Below, piece after piece: positions 1-5,310 of a stretch of DNA of 22,575 nt (its first letter is position 1; each line of letters begins with the position of its first letter). This DNA comes from CAZJTL01 sp964548905. GTDB lineage: Bacteria > Cyanobacteriota > Cyanobacteriia > Cyanobacteriales > Xenococcaceae. The stretch is from positions 1-22,575 of the forward strand of contig CAZJTL010000065.1 of assembly GCA_964548905.1 (NCBI GenBank). Reading direction: 5' to 3'. A program made the position numbers and the translations under genes. Under the pieces are notes generated by a model. That model was not told where the DNA came from. It worked only from the letters and a program-made list of their open reading frames with translations, and did no database searches.

Positions 1-218
1 GTTTCGGCGCTATTCAACCAGCGATGCAACAGGCGATCGCGCACTGTGTAAGCTAGCGCCATGTAGTAATCGTTTTTGGTGGCAATGGCTGGAAATTTTC
101 CCTGAATATAGAAGAGATTATCAGCTAAAGCACGTCTTAGAGTTTCTATACTCAATCCCGTGCGATCGTCCTCAACAATTATTTGTGTGGTGTTGTTGGT
201 TGGCTGTAATTGTGTCAT
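1..218 (-). CDS. glgP: Glycogen/starch phosphorylase, N-terminal part (cut by window edge)
   Basis: Glycogen phosphorylase releases glucose-1-phosphate from glycogen by phosphorolysis in the cytosol. Only the first 72 or so residues are inside the window; the gene runs off the left edge. The translation reads MTQLQPTNNTTQIIVEDDRT and then carries the typical cyanobacterial GlgP N-terminal block: DNLFYIQGKFPAIATKNDYY followed by MALAYTVRDRLLHRWLN. The PLP-binding and catalytic regions lie outside the window. The ATG at 216-218 is chosen because an AAGGA ribosome binding site lies about 9 nt upstream. Family identity is from recognised sequence; activity is inferred. Confidence 0.88.
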   Translation of the reverse strand, partial: MTQLQPTNNTTQIIVEDDRTGLSIETLRRALADNLFYIQGKFPAIATKNDYYMALAYTVRDRLLHRWLNSAE

Positions 219-456
219 TGGCAACCGTCCTTATGTAGGGAAAGCTCTCTCTTCTACAATTGAAGCAAGTTTTTAGGCTCGATCGACAATTACTTGTTTT
301 TATTTAATTTTGATTATTTCGCGCCAAGGCACAGAGACGCAGATTCTGTTTTGCTTTTAACTTTTGCCGTCGGCTCTAATTCTAGCCAAACTGTTGCACC
401 ACAATTCTTTTGTTCTTGAGGTCTGTACACGATTCGACAACTGCCTTCAACGTAAT

Positions 457-546
457 GCGCTATCCCTCCCCGTCCTCCAGAGAAGCGGGATATATCGAGC
501 CGCCCTTGCGAGTACCCGCAATATCTAGGGCGGGGAGGGATAGCGC
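457..546. repeat. 90-nt palindromic element with 20-nt arms
   Basis: The left arm at 457-476 begins GCGCTATCCCTCCCCG and the right arm at 527-546 ends CGGGGAGGGATAGCGC. The outer 16 pairs are perfect. One G-T wobble and three more pairs extend the stem to 20. Inside, GCGGG (485-489) can pair with CCCGC (515-519). The arms are GC-rich in an AT-rich neighbourhood. It could be a small non-autonomous element, a decayed IS200/IS605 end, or part of the left flank of the tnpB element that follows. No clear target-site duplication is visible. The rest of 219-662 shows no convincing gene; 331-345 holds a fragment (GCGCCAAGGCACAGAG) of a motif I associate with cyanobacterial intergenic DNA. Confidence 0.7.
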
Positions 547-560
547 AACGGACGGTTAAA

Positions 561-604
561 GTATCGGAGGAGACCTCCGATACCACGTCCTCAATTTTTT
601 GAGG
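561..604. repeat. Two consecutive small hairpins upstream of tnpB
   Basis: A perfect 10-bp hairpin lies at 561-583 (GTATCGGAGG, loop AGA, CCTCCGATAC). It is followed by a second stem CCTCAA-TTTT-TTGAGG at 589-604. IS200/IS605 elements carry subterminal hairpins at their left end, and these sit 60-100 nt before the tnpB start, so they are candidate left-end structures. The exact element boundary could not be defined. A terminator role is possible but less likely, since no gene ends just before them. Confidence 0.5.
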
Positions 605-662
605 GTTCGACACCCGAAAACAATTTATTCATAAGTACTCAACACATGAGACAATATTTCGC

Positions 663-1862
663 ATGAAACAAGTTCTCACAGTCTCTTGCAAGCTCCAAGT
701 ATCGATTAGTGCCGTCGCCAAAATAGAAACGACACTGAAAGCGTTTGCGGACGCTTGCGAATGGGTAAACCAAGAAGTTAAACCAAATTTGATCAATGAA
801 TTGGCAATACAGTCTTTGGTCTACCAAGATGTGAGAGCTAAATTTGATTTGTCTGCTCAGTTGGCAATCCATGCTATTAGACGAGTCGCTGGCAACAGAA
901 AGACAGCTAAAAAAGATAACAAGCCAGTTAAAGGATTTAAGCCAACTTCTGCCACCTACGACATTAGAAGCTTCAGCTTTCGAGAGAAAGATTGGACTGT
1001 TAGCTTGACAATGGTTGGTGGTCGTGAAAGATTTAGCTTGGCAATTGGAAACTACCAGCGCGGATTGCTTAAAGGACAAAACCCTAAAAGTGCTACTCTC
1101 TCTAAGAGAAAAGATGGTAGTTACTATCTGAACATTCAGCTTGAATCGACCCCACCAGAACCAGTTAAGACTGATAACGTTTTGGGGTGCGATTTGGGTA
1201 GAACAGACATTTGCGTTACTTCTGAAGGAGAAAAATTCACTGGTAAACAAATAACTAAAATCAGAAATAAATACGCAGATTTGAGAGCAAAACTCCAGCA
1301 AAAAGCCGCGAAAGGCACACGCAGCACTAGACGTAGATGTCGAGAACTGCTGAAACTGTTGTCGGGCAAGGAGAAACGCTTTCAGTCGCACACCAACCAC
1401 ACTGTCAGTTATCGTTTGGTACAACAAGCAAAAAGGGATAACCAAGTTATTGCACTCGAAAACCTCACGGGGATTAGGGAAAAAACTAACCAATTGCCAC
1501 AAAGCAGGAAAAATAAACGATTGGGCAATTCTTGGGCTTTCTATCAGTTGAGGCAATATTTGACCTACAAGGCGATTAAGTTTGGTGTAGAACTCGTATT
1601 TGTCGATCCCAGATATACCAGCCAAATGTGCCACCAATGCAACCACATCCACCCCATCAGAGGTGAATCGTATCGAAGTGGTAAAAGGTTTGCTTGTGGT
1701 CATTGCTCTTGGTCTGGAGATGCTGATTATAACGGGGGTCGTAATATTGCGGCTCTAGCTAAGGTGCTTTTAGACGCGCCTTGCGGTTCGGGTCTTTCTT
1801 GCTCTTTGAGCAGGGATGATTCAGGGCTTCTGAAATCCCTACCCTCTGCGTTAGCAGGGTAG
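663..1862 (+). CDS. tnpB: TnpB, RNA-guided nuclease of an IS200/IS605 (IS1341-type) element
   Basis: TnpB proteins are RuvC-type nucleases guided by an RNA made from the right end of their own transposon; they cut DNA next to a short motif and help the element persist. At 399 residues this is full family length. The RuvC triad is visible as D177 (LGCDLGRTD), E266 (VIALENLTG) and an acidic residue at D353/D355 (SGDADYNGGRN). The zinc ribbon is intact: C323-x2-C326 and C345-x2-C348. The N-terminal half is basic and mostly helical, as expected for the guide-RNA/DNA-binding lobe. No tnpA (Y1 transposase) is present, so the element is TnpB-only and would need TnpA in trans to move. The reading frame runs into the terminal hairpin: the stop codon TAG is part of the hairpin's 3' arm. 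There are no frameshifts, so it could be active. Confidence 0.93.
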   Translation: MKQVLTVSCKLQVSISAVAKIETTLKAFADACEWVNQEVKPNLINELAIQSLVYQDVRAKFDLSAQLAIHAIRRVAGNRKTAKKDNKPVKGFKPTSATYDIRSFSFREKDWTVSLTMVGGRERFSLAIGNYQRGLLKGQNPKSATLSKRKDGSYYLNIQLESTPPEPVKTDNVLGCDLGRTDICVTSEGEKFTGKQITKIRNKYADLRAKLQQKAAKGTRSTRRRCRELLKLLSGKEKRFQSHTNHTVSYRLVQQAKRDNQVIALENLTGIREKTNQLPQSRKNKRLGNSWAFYQLRQYLTYKAIKFGVELVFVDPRYTSQMCHQCNHIHPIRGESYRSGKRFACGHCSWSGDADYNGGRNIAALAKVLLDAPCGSGLSCSLSRDDSGLLKSLPSALAG

Positions 1863-1880
1863 GGAAGTTTAAAGTATATT
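1720..1880 (+). ncRNA. Putative TnpB guide RNA (reRNA/omega RNA) region at the element right end
   Basis: In IS200/IS605 elements the guide RNA overlaps the 3' end of tnpB and finishes at the element's right end, with the guide read from the adjoining flank. Here a 9-bp stem, CCCTACCCT (1837-1845) with AGGGTAGGG (1856-1864), overlaps the tnpB stop codon and is followed by AAGTTTAAAG. The limits given are approximate: the 5' end is a guess based on typical length and the right-end nucleotide was not determined. If the rule holds, the guide would match the 3' end of cheR. Confidence 0.45.
1837..1864. repeat. Right-end hairpin of the tnpB element
   Basis: CCCTACCCT and AGGGTAGGG form a perfect 9-bp stem around a 10-nt loop. 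Its position at the very end of tnpB fits the right-end imperfect palindrome recognised by Y1 transposases and retained in the guide RNA. It may also act as a terminator between the converging tnpB and cheR, since the cheR stop codon starts only 5 nt beyond it. Confidence 0.65.
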
Positions 1881-3407
1881 AGCTTCCAATTGCAAAATCA
1901 ATTCTGCGGCGGTTAAATTGCCTTTTTCTGGAATTCTAGTATGAGATGGCAATTGTCTGAGAAGATTAAGAGCTTCTCTCTGCATTTTTATGGTTCTTTC
2001 TAAATCTCCTTCTTGTTGATATAAATAACTTAGATCGATGTAAGCAGAAATAGAATTTGGTTCTAGATAAATAATTTTTTTGAAAATACGTTTTGCTTCT
2101 TCTTTATTGCCTTGCTCTTCGGCAATTTGTGCTAATAAATAATGAGGAATAACAGAAAAAGAATCGATCGCGATCGCCTGCTGGCAATATTTGTTGACTT
2201 CTGCATATTTGCGGAGGTTTGCATGTATTTGTGCCATCAAATAATTTGCCTTAAAACAATTATTTTTTAACTGTAAAATTTGGTTTAGCTTTTCAATTGC
2301 TAAATTGTATTGTTTGTTTTCGATTAAAGTTTTTATTTCTTGAAATTGATCGAATTCATCAACTTGAACTTGCTGTTCTTTGACTATTAAAGCTGATTTT
2401 TGACTATTGTGTTGATTTTTACTAACTAACTCGCTAAGCTTTTTGCTAATATCAATTGTCGGTTTGATTAAATTTAGATCTAGTTTTTGATTAATTTGAT
2501 GGGGAAATTTTTCTTTAATTCGATCGAGCGAGGATAAAACTTCAGAAGCAGGAGTTTTTTGCTGAGCGCTAATACTAGAATCTTTTTTCTGATAAATTAT
2601 TGATTCTGGAAATACTTTAGTTTCAAATTTTTTCAGATCGTGACCGCTTAATTCAGTATGTCCTGCTAAAAAATATCCAGATGCTTTGAGAGTGTAGTAT
2701 ATCTTTTCTAAGACATTAGCTGTTGCTGCTTCCTCAAAATAGATAAAAACATTACGACAAACCATTAAATCCATTTCTCTTAATTCAGTATGTGCTTGAG
2801 GAAAAGCATCTTTAACTAAATTAACAGCTTGAAATTTAACTATCTTTTTGATTTCTGGAGACAGATGGTATTGATTCTTGATTTTTTCAAAGTATTTTTG
2901 TTTAATTAATTCGCTAACACCTCTAAATGACCAAGGATTATAAATTCCTTTTCTTGCTTCATTTAAAGCCTGACGATCGATATCTATACCTAAAATAGTT
3001 ATCTTCCACTGCCAAAAATCAAGAATTGCTTCTTTAAGCATTATCGCCAGAGAATAAGGTTCTTCTCCCGTAGAACAACCCACACTACAGATACGAATAG
3101 TGCGATGAAATTGATTGCGTTGAATCAGTTCTGGAATAATATGTTCTCGAAGTAAGTTAATTTGATTTTCATCACGAAAAAAATAACTTTCGTTATTAGT
3201 TAATAAAACAGATAATTTTTCCCATTCTTGATGACATCTCCAGTCATTATCATTGAGTAATTGATAATATTCTTGTGGAGATTTTAAATTTAAATCCTGC
3301 ATTCTAATCGAAATTTTTTTATCTAAAATATTCCAATCCTTTTCTCTAATAATTATTCCTGTATGTTGGACGATCGCATCACAAAAATCTTGTCTTAATT
3401 TGTTCAT
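1869..3407 (-). CDS. cheR: CheR-type chemoreceptor methyltransferase with C-terminal TPRs
   Basis: Transfers methyl groups from SAM to glutamates of a chemoreceptor, giving adaptation together with CheB. At 512 residues it is much longer than a plain CheR (about 280). The N-terminal helical domain occupies roughly residues 1-75 and carries the family motif TNNESYFFRD (70-79). The SAM-binding loop is CSVGCSTGEEPYS (107-119). The Rossmann core extends to about 275. After a charged, low-complexity linker, roughly 360-490 holds tandem TPRs (for example AIEKLNQILQL and AKRIFKKIIYLEP). This layout resembles WspC. The ATG start sits in a heptamer repeat array with no recognisable Shine-Dalgarno. The stop codon TAA (1869-1871) lies only 5 nt from the terminal hairpin of the tnpB element, so the original C-terminus may have been altered. 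It is the last gene of the chemosensory operon. Confidence 0.93.
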   Translation of the reverse strand: MNKLRQDFCDAIVQHTGIIIREKDWNILDKKISIRMQDLNLKSPQEYYQLLNDNDWRCHQEWEKLSVLLTNNESYFFRDENQINLLREHIIPELIQRNQFHRTIRICSVGCSTGEEPYSLAIMLKEAILDFWQWKITILGIDIDRQALNEARKGIYNPWSFRGVSELIKQKYFEKIKNQYHLSPEIKKIVKFQAVNLVKDAFPQAHTELREMDLMVCRNVFIYFEEAATANVLEKIYYTLKASGYFLAGHTELSGHDLKKFETKVFPESIIYQKKDSSISAQQKTPASEVLSSLDRIKEKFPHQINQKLDLNLIKPTIDISKKLSELVSKNQHNSQKSALIVKEQQVQVDEFDQFQEIKTLIENKQYNLAIEKLNQILQLKNNCFKANYLMAQIHANLRKYAEVNKYCQQAIAIDSFSVIPHYLLAQIAEEQGNKEEAKRIFKKIIYLEPNSISAYIDLSYLYQQEGDLERTIKMQREALNLLRQLPSHTRIPEKGNLTAAELILQLEANIL

Positions 3408-3507
3408 GGCTCATAGTTCATGGTTCATTGGTGGTTAGTTATTTGTTGTTTGTTAATGGCTAATCGCTAATCGCTAATTGCTCCCTCTGCTCCTCCGCTT
3501 CTCTGCT
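3403..3507. repeat. STRR tracts between cheR and cheB (heptamers, then octamers)
   Basis: Four heptamers run from 3403 to 3430 (TTCATGG, CTCATAG, TTCATGG, TTCATTG); read on the minus strand they are ATGAACY units. TAATCGC repeats occupy 3461-3481. Octamers of the CTCCTCCG/CTTCTCTG family follow at 3482-3507. The 23 bases at 3485-3507 are identical to 7135-7157 inside cheA. The first array contains the cheR start codon. Confidence 0.85.
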
Positions 3508-3535
3508 ATAAAGCTCCCTGCTGATAACTGACAAC

Positions 3536-4627
3536 CTAAATTACCTTCCTCACCAATAAAGGTGCGATATCGTCGATCGCGAGAATTTGTCTGGCTGCAC
3601 CGAGGGCGATCGCTTCTTTGGGCATACCAAAGACTACAGAAGTTTGTTCGTCTTGGACGATCGTTAAACCTCCTGCTTGAAAAATAGACTGCATTCCTGC
3701 TGCACCGTCTCTACCCATTCCAGTTAGCAAAACACCAGCCATGTTAGCGCCATAAAATTTAGCAGCAGATTGAAAAGTAGCAGTGACAGAAGGACAATGA
3801 CCGTCGATCGCTGGTAAATTTGAGTAGACCATTTTGCCGAAGGAATTAAATTCTAAATGATGCTTTTCAGGCGCAAAATAAATAGATCTTGGCATCGGTA
3901 ATTCGCCATCTTGGGCAATTTTGACTTTTAACTGACATTCAGCAGACAGCCAATCTACTAATCCTTGCAAGAAACCGATACTGATATGTTGAACACAGGC
4001 GATCGGAACTGGAAAATTATGAGGTAAAGATGCGAGAATTTTATGTAGTGCTTGTGGCCCTCCAGTAGAAGCACCGATCGCCACGAGTTTAATATTGGTA
4101 TAGGTAGTGCCAGATTGTGCAGTTTGAAATGTACTGGTGGTTTTATATGAAGAAAATGGCAATGGGTGAACTTTAGCTACAGCTACAGGTTGTCTTGGTA
4201 AATGCTTGGTTAAAACTTTCACTCCAGAAAGAACCTTGATTTTGTTAATCAATCGATCTTTTGCTTGTTCGTAATCAGATTCCATTCCAGTAGCAGGTTT
4301 AGGAAAAACATCGACTGCACCTGCTTGTAGCAATTTAAAGACATTATTGCTTTTGTCGTTATTATCGACTGAATTACTAATCACTAAAATCGGTCTAGGA
4401 TATTTTGCCATGACTTGTCTAGTCAACTCTAAACCGTCCATTTTCGACATATGTAAGTCAGTGCAAATGACGTTAGGATCGAGTTTAGGAACTTTTTCTA
4501 ATGCTTCTTTGCCATTACAAGCCGTACCGACAACGGTTACTTCCGATGAAGATTGAAGTAGCCTTTTGAGAATAGCTAAGGCAATGGGAGAATCTTCAAC
4601 TAAGAGAACTTTGATTGGTTGGTTCAT
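3536..4627 (-). CDS. cheB: CheB, receptor glutamate methylesterase/deamidase with receiver domain
   Basis: Removes methyl groups from chemoreceptor glutamates when its receiver is phosphorylated by CheA. The 363 residues form the standard two-domain protein. The receiver (about 1-125) has acidic pocket E11/D12, phosphoacceptor D57 (CTDLHM) and the KP pair of FPKPA. The linker is roughly 125-175. The methylesterase domain has the serine-hydrolase triad S187 (GASTGG), H214 (VQHIS) and D307 (GMGRDGAAG). All catalytic residues are present. The start ATG follows the sequence AAACCC, shared with the start of the paralogous receiver gene just upstream in the operon. Repeat tracts separate it from both neighbours. 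With CheR it makes this locus an adapting system. Confidence 0.95.
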   Translation of the reverse strand: MNQPIKVLLVEDSPIALAILKRLLQSSSEVTVVGTACNGKEALEKVPKLDPNVICTDLHMSKMDGLELTRQVMAKYPRPILVISNSVDNNDKSNNVFKLLQAGAVDVFPKPATGMESDYEQAKDRLINKIKVLSGVKVLTKHLPRQPVAVAKVHPLPFSSYKTTSTFQTAQSGTTYTNIKLVAIGASTGGPQALHKILASLPHNFPVPIACVQHISIGFLQGLVDWLSAECQLKVKIAQDGELPMPRSIYFAPEKHHLEFNSFGKMVYSNLPAIDGHCPSVTATFQSAAKFYGANMAGVLLTGMGRDGAAGMQSIFQAGGLTIVQDEQTSVVFGMPKEAIALGAARQILAIDDIAPLLVRKVI

Positions 4628-4633
4628 GGGTTT

Positions 4634-4747
4634 ATAGCTATCAGTTTTCAGCTTTCAGCTTTCAGCTTTCAGCTATCAGTTTTTAGCTATCAGCTATCAG
4701 CTATCAGCTTTCAGATAATTACTGACGGCTGACGGCTGACGGCTGAT
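4634..4747. repeat. STRR heptamer tract between cheB and the receiver gene
   Basis: Tandem heptamers AGCTTTC and AGCTATC run across about 4634-4715, followed by TGACGGC heptamers at about 4723-4747. Closely related AGCTGAT-type and GCCGTCA units recur at 20694-20842 and 22440-22512. No gene or terminator is evident here. Confidence 0.85.
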
Positions 4748-4749
4748 TA

Positions 4750-5178
4750 CTAAAGTGGCTTAGCCGCAACTTTCTTACTAGCAAGAACTTTGATTTTAGT
4801 AATCAAATTCCGTTTGACTTCCTCCGAATCAGCACCGTTAGCTACTTGAGGTTTGGGCATTACATCTAAAGCACCTGCTTGTAATACGTCGAAAATATTA
4901 TTGATATCGCTCGATTGAACGACATTACTGAGAACTAAAATTGGGACTGGATATTTTGCCATTACCTGTTTAATTAGTTCCATACCGTCCATTACAGGCA
5001 TTTGTAAATCTGTACAAACTACTTGTGGTTGCACAACGGGTATTAGATTGAGAGCTTGCATACCATCGTTTGCAGTTCCTACCACTTGAATATCTGGACA
5101 TTCATCCAGCATCTTTTTAAACATACTCAAAGCAACAACAGAATCTTCAACGAGAAAAACTTTAATAGGTGAAGTCAT
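4750..5178 (-). CDS. Stand-alone receiver paralogous to the CheB receiver domain
   Basis: A 142-residue single-domain response regulator. Acidic pocket E11/D12, phosphoacceptor D57 (CTDLQMP) and KP (MPKPQ) are all present, so it can probably be phosphorylated by the neighbouring CheA. It aligns with the N-terminal part of the adjacent CheB almost without gaps, keeping the same D57 register and the blocks VMAKYPxPILV and LQAGAxDVxPKP. It stops just after the receiver, at a point matching the start of the CheB linker (ITKIKVLASKK against INKIKVLSGVK). It is therefore better described as a CheB receiver freed from its methylesterase than as an ordinary CheY. CGGAGAT upstream is a good ribosome binding site. 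Likely roles are competing with CheB for phosphate (a sink) or acting as an output; neither can be decided from sequence. Confidence 0.9.
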   Translation of the reverse strand: MTSPIKVFLVEDSVVALSMFKKMLDECPDIQVVGTANDGMQALNLIPVVQPQVVCTDLQMPVMDGMELIKQVMAKYPVPILVLSNVVQSSDINNIFDVLQAGALDVMPKPQVANGADSEEVKRNLITKIKVLASKKVAAKPL

Positions 5179-5204
5179 GGGTTTAATCTCCGTTAATAGT
5201 TAAT

Positions 5205-5308
5205 AGTTCATGGGGTGTAGGGTGTAGGGTGTAGGGAATAAACTTATTACTTATTACCTATTACTTCTGCTCCCTCCGCCTCCTCCGCCTCCTCCGCCTC
5301 CTCCGCCC
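5205..5308. repeat. STRR tract downstream of cheA
   Basis: Successive short arrays: GGTGTAG heptamers (about 5213-5236), TTATTAC heptamers (about 5245-5266) and 9-nt CCTCCGCCT units (about 5275-5305). The GTAGGGT-like units recur at about 14365-14382, and TTATTAC recurs at 16590-16648. The cheA stop codon lies immediately beyond the array. Confidence 0.85.
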
Positions 5309-5310
5309 CT

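Noticed and set aside
314..613. 99-codon minus-strand ORF (GTG start) between glgP and tnpB
   Set aside because: It reads through the 90-nt palindrome and both small hairpins, has no Shine-Dalgarno and no recognised family. The C-terminal part (GATVWLELEP) is protein-like, so a decayed gene cannot be fully excluded.
639..1703. 354-codon minus-strand ORF opposite tnpB
   Set aside because: It is the antisense shadow of tnpB, whose catalytic motifs and zinc ribbon are unambiguous in the other frame.
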